Shown: positions 5,530 through 12,172 of the stretch, piece by piece
Layout: each line of letters begins with the position of its first letter
Numbering within the stretch: the first letter of the stretch is position 1
Assembly (NCBI GenBank): GCA_016935715.1
Contig: JAFGQJ010000092.1
Span: 1-12,172, forward strand
DNA: 12,172 nucleotides
Origin: Spirochaetales bacterium
GTDB taxonomy: Bacteria > Spirochaetota > Spirochaetia > SZUA-6 > DRHE01
Direction: 5' to 3'
Program-made: the position numbers and the translations under genes
Notes under the pieces: generated by a model
Databases searched by the model: none
Seen by the model: the letters and a program-made list of their open reading frames with translations, nothing else
What the model was told of the DNA's origin: nothing

Positions 5530-7479
5530 ATGGAACTGATTCGCGAGGAAGAAGCCCTGGCGGCCAGCCAGGAACTGACCCGGGAGGTTCAGAGGACCTT
5601 CACGGGTGTTTCTCACTATATAGTACGGGGCGCCCTGGCCCTCATCTCCCTATTCATCATCTACAGCACCGTCAACATGGGCTTCGACGTGGTCATCAAG
5701 TACGCCACGTATCTGATGCTCATGTTTGTCATGACCGCCGTCGTCTACCCTTTCCGAAAAAAGGGTAATTTGACCAGGCTCTCGGTGCCGGACATTATCG
5801 TCATCATCCTGTCCATAGCAGGATCGATCTACGTGATGTACGACTACAACAGCCGGTTCATGCGGCTGGGTATGCTCACCACGCCGGATATCGTCTTCGG
5901 AGTGATCATGGTGATCCTGGGCCTGGATATCGGCAGGCGTGTGATCGGTTGGTCCCTGACCATCGTTTCGCTCCTGCTGATCGTCTACGCCCTGTACGGG
6001 AAATTTATTCCGGGACATTTCGGGCACCGCGGATTTTCCCTCACCTCCATCGTCGGTCACATCTACGCGGGCCTGGAAGGCTTCTACGGGATATCCTCCC
6101 GGATGATGATCATCTATGTGGCCCCCTTCATCATCATGGGGGCATTCCTGGAAAGGACCGGAGGCGGGGAGTTCTTCATACGGCTGGCCTTCGCCCTTAC
6201 CCGGAACTCCGTCGGAGGTCCAGCCAAGGCCGCCGTGGTGGGCAGCGCGTTTCTCGGTTCCATCTCCGGAAGTGCCATCGCCAACGTTTCCTCCACCGGG
6301 GTTTTTACCATTCCGATGATGAAAAAAATCGGATACAAGCCCCATGTTGCGGGAGCCATCGAGGCCGCCGCATCCACCGGTGGTCAGATCATGCCGCCCA
6401 TCATGGGGGCCGTGGCCTTCATCATGGCCGAGTTCACCCAGATTCCCTATCTGAAGATCGTTGGTGTGGCCGTTCTGCCGATTATGCTCTATTACATCAC
6501 CCTGATGGCCTTCGTCCACATCGAAGCGAAGAAGAAAAACATCCGGGTGAAGGATACGGTAAAGGTGGAACCGGCCCTCAGCATTCTCAAAACGGGCTGG
6601 CATTTTTTCTTCGTCATCGCCATCGTCGTGGTGATAATGGCCTTCGGGTATCCGCCGAATCTTTCGGCCCTTGGGGGCATCGTGACCCTGGTGATTATCA
6701 ACGTGATAAAGCACCGGAAGTTTGACTACAAGATGTATTACGATGCCCTTGTCCTGGGGGGAAAGTACTGCCTGGGCATCGGGAGCCTGGTGGCTTGCAT
6801 CGGGATCATCCTGTCGATGGTGGGCCTGACCGGAGTGGGGCTAAAGTTCAGCTGGCTGTTCACCACTCTTTCCCGGGGCAGTTTCTTCCTGGCCATCGTA
6901 CTGGTGGGGCTGATCTCCCTAATTCTGGGGATGGGGCTTGCCAGCAGCGCCGCCTATATCGTAACAGCCGTAGCCGTCGGACCCGCCCTGTTGACCATGG
7001 GCTTCCCCCTCTTGACCGCCCATTTTATCATGATCTGGTTCAGCATCGACTCGGAAATAACCCCCCCGGTGGGACTCGCATCCATAGTAGGGGCGGGTAT
7101 TGCCCGGGCGGATGCCGTGAAAACCATGTTTACCGCCTTCAAGTACGCCAAGGGGCTCTATATCCTGCCCTTCATGTTCTACTTTCGTCCGGGCATACTT
7201 CTTCAGGACAGTTTCCTGATGATCCTGGAGACGGGAGCTTCCGTTCTGCTGGGGCTTCTGGCCTTCGTGGGAGTGTGGGAAAATTACCTTGTCAGGAAAA
7301 CGAGCCTGCCGGAGCGTATCCTGCTGGTCGTCGCCACCGGCTTCCTCTTCGTTTCGGGGTCTCTCTGGAACGGGATAGGGGCGCTCATCCTTGGCCTGAT
7401 CGTGCTGTGGCAGCTGAAGTTCCCGGGGAAGAAAAACATCCTTATGGGGGCACACGGGATTTCCTGTAGTGAAGAATGA
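5530..7479 (+). CDS. TRAP transporter fused permease (TAXI-type, DctQ-like plus DctM-like)
   Basis: An inner-membrane protein of 649 residues. In TAXI systems the small (DctQ-like, 4-TM) and large (DctM-like, 12-TM) subunits are commonly one polypeptide, and the length and hydrophobicity here fit that. After a charged cytoplasmic start (MELIREEEALAASQELTREV) come N-terminal membrane spans to about residue 165. The DctM-like core follows, with the hallmark stretch GSISGSAIANVSSTGVFTIP and GAIEAAASTGGQIMPPIMGA (about 238-300) and a second inverted-repeat half with ITPPVGLASIVGAGIA (about 510-526). Import is driven by an ion gradient, usually Na+. I chose the ATG at 5530. The in-frame GTG at 5485 falls inside the intercistronic hairpin, and neither start has a well-spaced ribosome site. 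It ends three bases before the AFOR gene. Substrate unknown. Confidence 0.93.
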   Translation: MELIREEEALAASQELTREVQRTFTGVSHYIVRGALALISLFIIYSTVNMGFDVVIKYATYLMLMFVMTAVVYPFRKKGNLTRLSVPDIIVIILSIAGSIYVMYDYNSRFMRLGMLTTPDIVFGVIMVILGLDIGRRVIGWSLTIVSLLLIVYALYGKFIPGHFGHRGFSLTSIVGHIYAGLEGFYGISSRMMIIYVAPFIIMGAFLERTGGGEFFIRLAFALTRNSVGGPAKAAVVGSAFLGSISGSAIANVSSTGVFTIPMMKKIGYKPHVAGAIEAAASTGGQIMPPIMGAVAFIMAEFTQIPYLKIVGVAVLPIMLYYITLMAFVHIEAKKKNIRVKDTVKVEPALSILKTGWHFFFVIAIVVVIMAFGYPPNLSALGGIVTLVIINVIKHRKFDYKMYYDALVLGGKYCLGIGSLVACIGIILSMVGLTGVGLKFSWLFTTLSRGSFFLAIVLVGLISLILGMGLASSAAYIVTAVAVGPALLTMGFPLLTAHFIMIWFSIDSEITPPVGLASIVGAGIARADAVKTMFTAFKYAKGLYILPFMFYFRPGILLQDSFLMILETGASVLLGLLAFVGVWENYLVRKTSLPERILLVVATGFLFVSGSLWNGIGALILGLIVLWQLKFPGKKNILMGAHGISCSEE

Positions 7480-7482
7480 TCC

Positions 7483-9348
7483 ATGTCGCGGAATATAGTT
7501 GAGATCGATCTGTCCGTGCCGGATGTTTCGCTATTCGCCGTTCATCCGGAAGGAATATCGAAGCTTCTCGGCGGCCGCGGTTTGGCCGACTGGATCCTGT
7601 ACCGGGAAATGAGGGGATGCACCGATCCCCGGAGTCTCGGAAACGTCCTCGTTTTGTCCAACGGGTTTTTGACGGGTTCAATCGCACCGGGATCCACCCG
7701 CCTGCACATCGGGGGCAAATCTCCTCAGACCGGTTTTCTGGGGTATGCCAATGTAGGCGGCACCTTCGGCGACGATCTGCAGAGGTCGGGGCTGCAAGGT
7801 GCGGTTATCAAAGGCGTCGCGCCCCGGCTGTCCCTTGTGTATTTCAGGGAGGGCGGCGCGGTGCTGCTGGACGGAGAACCATACCGCGGGCTTACAACCG
7901 GTGAAGCCGAGGAGCGTATACGGAAGGATTTCGGGGAAGACATCGACTGTCTCGTTATCGGTCCGGCCGGGGAGAGCCTTGTTCCCTTCTCGGTCATACG
8001 GCATGGCCCACACAACACGGCGGCCAGATCGGGCATGGGGGCATTAATGGGCGCAATGAACCTGAAGGCCCTGATTGTACGAAGAGGCAGAGGCGGCAGG
8101 AACAGGGATGCCGCCGCAGTCGCCGCGGTGAAGGAATACGTGGGGCACGTCAAGGCATCCACCCGCTACGGGAGGTTTGCCTCGCTGGGGGTTCCGGAAT
8201 GCGCTGAAAGCAGCAACGAGGCCGGGGTCCTGGGAATCAGGAATTTCAACGATCAGCAGGATGCCCGGGCAGTACGTATCAGCGGCGAGAAGTTCTCGGA
8301 ATATGTTACCCGCCTGCGGGGGTGTTACGGGTGCCCGGTTCGCTGCAAGGCTGATATAGAGATCGGCGGCGGGAAGTACCGGGGGTACCGGGGGGCACGG
8401 CCGGAGTGGGAGACCGTGTCCTCACTGGGATTCAAGTGCGGACTTTTCGACGCCGAGCAGGTCATGCGCCTTTCGGATCTCTGCAACAGCTTGGGGATCG
8501 ATACGGTGTCCACGGGAGGCGTCCTCGCCTTCGGCATGGACCTGTACCAGAGGGGCATTGTCACCGGCGAGGATTCAGGGGGAATTAGCCTGACCTGGGG
8601 CAATGCGCCCGCCATGGAAGAGATGATCCGCCAGATAGCCTCCAGGACGGGTTTTGGCAGTGTCCTCGGTATGGGGGTGAAGCGGGCCGCCGAACTCTTC
8701 GGCAGGGGTTCGGAAGACTTCGCCTATCATGTCAAGGGGATAGAGATCTCCACCACCGATCCGCGGAGCGTGAAGGGGGCGGGGCTGGGTTACGCCGTTT
8801 GTTCCCGGGGGGCGGACTTCAACAATGTCTACGCGATCCCGGAACAGCGCTGGACGCCTGAGAGGGGCCTGGAGCAATTCGGTTCGGCCGAATCGGTGGA
8901 CCGCAAGACCTATCGCGGTAAGGAAGATCTGGTAAAAAGATCCACCGCCGTCTGCGCGGCCCTGGACTGCCTGGGGCTGTGCAAAATTCCCTCTTTGAGC
9001 CTGATAGGGGATTTCGACCTGGAAAAGGAAGCGGATCTGGTGCGGGCAGTAGCGGGCATGGAGGTACGGGGCGCCGACCTTCTGGAGGCGGGGGAGCGGG
9101 TCCTCCACCTGGAGAGGCTGCTGAACATATCCTTCGGCCTGACTCCGGCGGACGACCAGCTTCCCGAGCGGTTCGTCGAGACCCCTGTTCCCTCGGGCCC
9201 AAACAGGGGGCTGAGGGCGGACCACGCCGCTGCGGCCGTAACAGCCTACTATCGGGTCATGGGATGGACTGATCAGGGTGTTCCCGGAGGTGAGGTTCTA
9301 CGTTCCAGCGGTCTCGATTCCCTGCTCGAAATATCCTGGAAGGTCTGA
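7483..9348 (+). CDS. Aldehyde:ferredoxin oxidoreductase (AFOR) family tungsten/molybdenum enzyme
   Basis: A 621-residue cytoplasmic enzyme of the AFOR family, which uses a bis-pterin tungsten or molybdenum cofactor and one [4Fe-4S] cluster to interconvert aldehydes and carboxylates, or related substrates, with ferredoxin. The N-terminal domain has GGRGLADWILY, LVLSNGFLTGSIAPGSTRLH, KSPQTGFLGYANVGGTFGDD and the IGPAGE segment. Cluster ligands are visible as Cys281-x2-Cys284-x3-Cys288 and Cys500 (CLGLCKI), the family's spacing. The PEWET motif at 307-311 corresponds to the usual PEYET. Oddities: the customary GAVMGSKNLKA reads GALMGAMNLKA (186-196), and the RGACH/RGADH motif reads RGADF (442-446), so a histidine usually near the active site is absent. 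It starts three bases after the permease stop with a poor ribosome site, so it is probably translated by coupling. No ferredoxin-like partner or cofactor gene is in view. The family is secure; the reaction is not. Confidence 0.9.
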   Translation: MSRNIVEIDLSVPDVSLFAVHPEGISKLLGGRGLADWILYREMRGCTDPRSLGNVLVLSNGFLTGSIAPGSTRLHIGGKSPQTGFLGYANVGGTFGDDLQRSGLQGAVIKGVAPRLSLVYFREGGAVLLDGEPYRGLTTGEAEERIRKDFGEDIDCLVIGPAGESLVPFSVIRHGPHNTAARSGMGALMGAMNLKALIVRRGRGGRNRDAAAVAAVKEYVGHVKASTRYGRFASLGVPECAESSNEAGVLGIRNFNDQQDARAVRISGEKFSEYVTRLRGCYGCPVRCKADIEIGGGKYRGYRGARPEWETVSSLGFKCGLFDAEQVMRLSDLCNSLGIDTVSTGGVLAFGMDLYQRGIVTGEDSGGISLTWGNAPAMEEMIRQIASRTGFGSVLGMGVKRAAELFGRGSEDFAYHVKGIEISTTDPRSVKGAGLGYAVCSRGADFNNVYAIPEQRWTPERGLEQFGSAESVDRKTYRGKEDLVKRSTAVCAALDCLGLCKIPSLSLIGDFDLEKEADLVRAVAGMEVRGADLLEAGERVLHLERLLNISFGLTPADDQLPERFVETPVPSGPNRGLRADHAAAAVTAYYRVMGWTDQGVPGGEVLRSSGLDSLLEISWKV

Positions 9349-9566
9349 CCGAAGTCCTCCTGCCACAGGGAATTGTCAAACGATCGTCGACAGCGATAGG
9401 AACGATCAGAACTGGTGCGGATCGAAGTCATTTCTTTGCGTGGTTCTTGCGCAAGACGGCCGTGTGTGCTGCCGACGAGCCGTGTATGTTTCCGAAGGCC
9501 GGGATGCCTTCGCGACAGCACGGAGCGATCCCGGAATGATCCAGGAGCGATCCGATCCCCCGGCGG
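9349..9566. other. Gap between convergent genes
   Basis: The AFOR gene and the SYLF gene converge here. A weak dyad (GATCGT near 9384 and ACGATC near 9402) lies after the AFOR stop but has no U-run, so no terminator is called. The downstream part is repeat copy 2. Inside it a 7-bp hairpin, CGAAGGC-cgggat-GCCTTCG (9493-9512), lies downstream of the SYLF stop and is damaged by two changes in copy 1. Confidence 0.45.
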
Positions 9567-9633
9567 TTAGCGGTCAGCAGATCGGGTGCCGTCTCTGACG
9601 GTCTGCTTGAGCTGTCTGGCTTCGGTCGGCAGC
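9485..9633 (+). repeat. 149-bp direct repeat, copy 2 (3' end of the SYLF gene and its downstream region)
   Basis: Same orientation as 4064-4212 and offset by exactly 5421 bases throughout. It contains the last 21 codons and stop of the SYLF gene (stop at 9569-9567) and three 11-base units at 9521-9553 followed by GATCC. The order of unit variants differs from copy 1. Because the flanking gene is intact here, this is the likely parental copy. Confidence 0.85.
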
Positions 9634-10265
9634 TTCAGATCTTCGCGGGTCTGTATGTCCTGCGGGCTGATGTACTGTACGCCGTAGAACGCTGCGTTCG
9701 CCTCGTCGTCGATCTGGATCAGGGCCCCGTCCAGACTGAGGCCTGCGAAGAATCCGCGGCTGCGGGAATAGGAGTAGATCTCCGCTTTCAGCTCCATGTC
9801 GGTGCTGGCCCGGGCGCGCCGCCCGAGCGGACCCGCGGCCGCCGCCACGTCCACGCCCAGGGTGAAATTGCCGCTCAGCACGCCCTCGACGCTTCTTTCG
9901 GTCTTGAATACCAGCACGAAATCCGCGGACTGGGCGCCGATCTGCCAGCCGATGCTGCCGCCGGAGATGGTGATGAACACCGGGTTGCCCCACTCTCCCT
10001 TCCCATCCCGGATCAGCAGCACGCCCTTGCCGTATTCCCCCCCAAGGATGAATCCCACCTTCACGACACCGGGAATGATGGCTATCCCCGCCGCATCCTG
10101 CAGCAGATATTCGGGAACCGTTTTTTCCGGAATCGCCATGATATCCTGGAACGCCAGTCTGGCATCCGCGACGCGCCCGACCTCCCTGGCCTGGGCCGAC
10201 AGCGCGGCCGCCGGCAATAGCAGGCAGAGCAGGATAGCCGCCGCCGGAATCGATTTTCTGTTCAC
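9567..10265 (-). CDS. Secreted SYLF-domain (YSC84-like) protein
   Basis: A 232-residue protein with a signal peptide (MNRKSIPAAAILLCLLLPAA, cleavage near LSAQA at about 26) followed by one SYLF/Ysc84 domain filling most of the chain. Recognisable segments are AGIAIIPGVVKVGFILGGEY (59-78), GKGVLLIRD, PVFITISGGSIGWQIGAQSA (95-114), and the late YSRSRGFFAGLSLDGALIQI with IDDEANAAFYG (about 166-195). SYLF domains bind phosphoinositides in eukaryotes; bacterial members are exported proteins of unclear, probably envelope or lipid-related, role. The start is a GTG at 10265 with AGGGGGA four bases upstream. It lies 20 bases after the small heat-shock gene and is probably co-transcribed with it. Its last 21 codons are duplicated at 4146-4211. 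Confidence 0.88.
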   Translation of the reverse strand: MNRKSIPAAAILLCLLLPAAALSAQAREVGRVADARLAFQDIMAIPEKTVPEYLLQDAAGIAIIPGVVKVGFILGGEYGKGVLLIRDGKGEWGNPVFITISGGSIGWQIGAQSADFVLVFKTERSVEGVLSGNFTLGVDVAAAAGPLGRRARASTDMELKAEIYSYSRSRGFFAGLSLDGALIQIDDEANAAFYGVQYISPQDIQTREDLKLPTEARQLKQTVRDGTRSADR

Positions 10266-10285
10266 GTCGTCCCCCTAGCTCTGCT

Positions 10286-10966
10286 CTACTTCGATTCCTG
10301 GCTCTTCGAGGAAGACCCGGGAGCGGATGGCTTGCCCCCGGGCCGACCGGTTTTCGCAGAACCGCCAGCCGCGCTCGTTTTACCCGCCTCCGCACCGGCG
10401 GAGGGTGAACCGCCGGGTTTGCCCGGTTTCGACTCCTCGGTTACGATCCGGACCTTGATGCCCTGCCTGTCCTTCTCCTCTTCCCGAGAGGGAATCACCA
10501 CCCGCAGCAGCCCGTCGTTGAAACGAGCCTCCACCCTGCCGCGGTCGAACTTGTCCTCCGGCACGTAGTAGCGCTGCTCGTCGATGCTCTTGAGCTTGAG
10601 CCGGCGCTTGAAGTACTGGATCCCCTCCTGCTCTTCGGCCGCTGCCGGTGCTTTGGCCGAAAAGTGGAGGTAGTCTCCCTTGAACTGCAGGTCGATGTCC
10701 TTCTCCTCGAAACCGGCGAGGGCGATCTCGAAGACCAGGCTCTTGTCCCTGTTCAGAAAGATGTTCATCGGCGGATAGGAATAATAAGGATAGAAATCGC
10801 CGTAGCTGTGCCACTTGAATTTGTCGCGGAAATGCTCCCGCATCTCTTCGGCAGACGGAAAGCCCTCGGCCACTTTCTCTCCGAAGGCCTCGCCGAAACT
10901 CTCGGCCACGCGGAAGGCTTCGTCCATGATCTTGCCCAGATCGAAGGTGAATGTCTTTTCGGTCAT
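10286..10966 (-). CDS. Hsp20/alpha-crystallin family small heat-shock protein with long disordered tail
   Basis: A 226-residue ATP-independent chaperone that holds unfolding proteins. Residues 1-65 are an amphipathic and aromatic N-terminal arm (GDFYPYYSYPP). The alpha-crystallin domain covers about 66-162, starting PMNIFLNRDKSLVFEIALAG, with KRRLKLKSIDEQRYYVPED and the signature ARFNDGLLRVVIP (147-159). An IKVRIV segment at 170-175 serves as the C-terminal I/V-x-I/V anchor. Residues 176-226 form an unusual low-complexity Gly/Ser/Pro/Lys/Ala tail, longer than in most relatives (usually 140-170 residues in all). The ATG at 10966 has a strong GGAGGT site six bases upstream. It is first of a two-gene minus-strand unit with the SYLF gene, suggesting an envelope-stress or protein-quality pairing. 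No CIRCE element is visible. Confidence 0.9.
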   Translation of the reverse strand: MTEKTFTFDLGKIMDEAFRVAESFGEAFGEKVAEGFPSAEEMREHFRDKFKWHSYGDFYPYYSYPPMNIFLNRDKSLVFEIALAGFEEKDIDLQFKGDYLHFSAKAPAAAEEQEGIQYFKRRLKLKSIDEQRYYVPEDKFDRGRVEARFNDGLLRVVIPSREEEKDRQGIKVRIVTEESKPGKPGGSPSAGAEAGKTSAAGGSAKTGRPGGKPSAPGSSSKSQESK

Positions 10967-11290
10967 CGCAATACCTCCAAAAAGCGTATTGTCGGCCCCT
11001 CCTGCGAGGCGGCCGGATTTTCGAGGTCCGTCTCCAACGGCACCTCTCTCTCGTATAGAAAATACTAATTTCCGGCGGACAATCCAAAGAAAAAACGCAG
11101 ATGTGGATTTCAGCGGAACGCTCCCGCTCCTTGATCCGCACCCGCAGGGAGAAAGAGACCTATGAGCACAGACCGATCCGTGCTATTTTGGTATCCTTTC
11201 TCACCCGGTGTTCCTCCGCGTGTGCCATCCCTATGGGGAGATGCAGCAGGAGAGGGGAGGAAGGTCCGGAGTGTCGAGGGGGAGGTGTAC
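10967..11290. other. Divergent intergenic region between hsp20 and the MFS gene
   Basis: It must hold the promoters of both divergent units, but I find no convincing hexamer pair and no CIRCE-type heat-shock operator. For the minus strand, TTGTCC and TATACG near 11084-11055 are possible but poorly spaced. From 11162 a plus-strand ATG opens a frame that runs without a stop into the MFS gene. Its 43 residues do not look like a conserved domain and its ribosome site is weak, so I treat it as leader rather than coding sequence, without certainty. Confidence 0.4.
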
Positions 11291-11293
11291 TTG
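11281..11293 (+). promoter_or_regulatory. Ribosome binding site that decides the MFS start (TTG)
   Basis: GGAGG at 11281-11285, extended upstream by further Gs, is followed by five bases and TTG at 11291. This is the best initiation signal in the region. In-frame rivals are GTG at 11285 (overlaps the GGAGG), GTG at 11315 and ATG at 11162 (weak site). Confidence 0.55.
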
Positions 11294-12172
11294 AGTCGGA
11301 AAGCAGCGGCAGTGAAGCCGCACTATGCGTGGATCGTGGTCGGTCTGAGCGTGGCGGTTACGGTAGGCGCCCTGGGTTTCGGCCGTTTCGGCTACACCGT
11401 GGTCCTGCCCGGCATGAAGCAGACCCTGGGGCTGGATGCGGTGAAGGCGGCGGATCTGGCCACGGGGAACATGATCGGGTATCTGTTCTTTTCGGTGATC
11501 AGCGGCCTTCTTGCCGCCCGCCTGGGTGCGCGGGCGGTCGTCTCCTTCTTCATGCTCGTGGTCAGCGCCTCCATGCTGCTGTCCGGGCTGGCCGACAGCT
11601 ATCCGGTCGCCCTGGTTTCCCGCACGCTGGCCGGAATCGGCAGCGCTGGAGCCAACATTCCGGTCATGGCCCTGGTAGCCGTCTGGTTCTCACCGAGAAG
11701 GCGGGGGCTTGCCACGGGGATCGCCGTCAGCGGGGCCAGCCTGGGTCTGGTCGTCAGCGGCCTGCTGGTGCCCGCGCTGCTTCGCACCTTCGGTGCCGAA
11801 GGGTGGCGACAGGCCTGGTTTCTGTTCGCCGCCTTCTCATTTCTGGTCGCCGTGGCCGGTTTGATCTTCCTGCGGAACTCGCCGGCCGATAAGGGTCTGA
11901 AGCCCGCAGGCAGCGCCGTGAGCGATGCGGCCGGAAGCGACGAACGCAGCGACGAGGAACCGAACCGCGGGGAAAACAGCTTGGGGCAGAAACCGGTCCC
12001 GGGCAGCACCCGGGTAGATCCCGCCGCCGGCAGGCAGAGATTGATGTGGAGTCTGCTGTTCAAATCGGGACCGATCTGGCACCTTGCCGGTATCTACGTG
12101 ATGTTCGGATTCTCCTACGTGATCTATGCGACCTTCTTCGTCGACTACCTCACCTCCGAGGCGGGTTTCGGC
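11291..12172 (+). CDS. Major facilitator superfamily transporter, N-terminal part (runs off the window)
   Basis: The first 294 residues of an MFS permease; the rest lies beyond the right edge. After a short basic start comes HYAWIVVGLSVAVTVGALGF (TM1), FGYTVVLPGMKQTLGL, then GYLFFSVISGLLAARLGARA (TM2 and the motif-A-like loop). VSRTLAGIGSAGANIPVMAL follows for TM4-5 and WFSPRRRGLATGIAVSGASL for the next segment, the pattern of bacterial MFS proteins of the organic-acid/YbfB-like type. After TM6 there is a long hydrophilic linker (about residues 195-252, rich in Ser, Glu, Gly and Pro), longer than the usual central loop. TM7 begins at GPIWHLAGIYVMFGFSYVIY. The substrate is not readable. It diverges from the heat-shock pair and belongs to a separate unit. 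Confidence 0.88.
   Translation, partial: MSRKAAAVKPHYAWIVVGLSVAVTVGALGFGRFGYTVVLPGMKQTLGLDAVKAADLATGNMIGYLFFSVISGLLAARLGARAVVSFFMLVVSASMLLSGLADSYPVALVSRTLAGIGSAGANIPVMALVAVWFSPRRRGLATGIAVSGASLGLVVSGLLVPALLRTFGAEGWRQAWFLFAAFSFLVAVAGLIFLRNSPADKGLKPAGSAVSDAAGSDERSDEEPNRGENSLGQKPVPGSTRVDPAAGRQRLMWSLLFKSGPIWHLAGIYVMFGFSYVIYATFFVDYLTSEAGFG

Noticed and set aside
5650..6714. A 354-residue minus-strand open frame rich in His, Asp and Gly.
   Set aside because: It lies wholly inside the well-supported TRAP permease on the opposite strand. Its composition is the usual antisense shadow of a hydrophobic, GC-rich gene and it has no recognisable domain.
11241..11280. GAGGGGAGGAAGGTCCGGAG resembles the GAGGAAAGUCCGG block of bacterial RNase P RNA.
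   Set aside because: The MFS coding sequence begins within 15-50 bases, leaving no room for the roughly 350-base RNA, and the other conserved RNase P blocks are not present.
11101..11892. A 263-residue plus-strand open frame over the MFS region.
   Set aside because: It is in the wrong frame for the hydrophobic MFS protein and is dominated by Arg, Gly and Ser, a typical out-of-frame reading.

Overview
The window looks like a chromosomal stretch from a GC-rich, probably anaerobic spirochaete (Spirochaetaceae-like). The best clue is the substrate-binding protein at 4446, whose leader ends in VWA|GGEQEG, a leader type I associate with Spirochaeta, Sphaerochaeta and Treponema binding proteins. 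An aldehyde:ferredoxin oxidoreductase (AFOR) family enzyme and a TAXI-type TRAP transporter fit an anaerobe. The lineage call is an inference from protein style, not a marker gene.

Layout. (1) 1-2260 is a graveyard of broken genes. It holds a Fic protein split by a frameshift plus a nonsense codon, minus-strand remnants that resemble a decayed DUF499/DUF1156 anti-phage locus (tentative), and a plus-strand scrap of a DUF222/HNH endonuclease. (2) 2261-2743 is non-coding as far as I can see and ends in a strikingly G-rich, G-quadruplex-like tract. (3) 2744-4012 carries two divergent type II toxin-antitoxin modules: a RelE/ParE toxin with a ribbon-helix-helix antitoxin on the minus strand, and HicA-HicB on the plus strand. 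Each has a palindromic operator at its promoter, and the stretch is visibly more AT-rich than its neighbours. (4) 4390-9348 is a compact plus-strand operon: TAXI binding protein, fused TRAP permease, and AFOR-family tungsten/molybdenum enzyme. It has a near-consensus promoter, an 11-bp-stem hairpin between genes 1 and 2, and a 3-bp gap between genes 2 and 3. (5) 9567-10966 is a minus-strand pair, a small heat-shock protein followed by a secreted SYLF-domain protein. (6) From 11291 an MFS transporter runs off the right edge.

How the parts work together. The binding protein should capture an organic solute in the periplasm and the permease should import it with an ion gradient. The AFOR enzyme, so tightly joined to them, most simply acts on that solute or a product of it, exchanging electrons with ferredoxin. 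The operon is bracketed by two direct repeats of 149 bp (about 93% identical by hand count). The right copy is the 3' end of the SYLF gene and its downstream sequence, and the left copy is an orphan duplicate. This suggests the operon arrived by, or could leave through, recombination between them.
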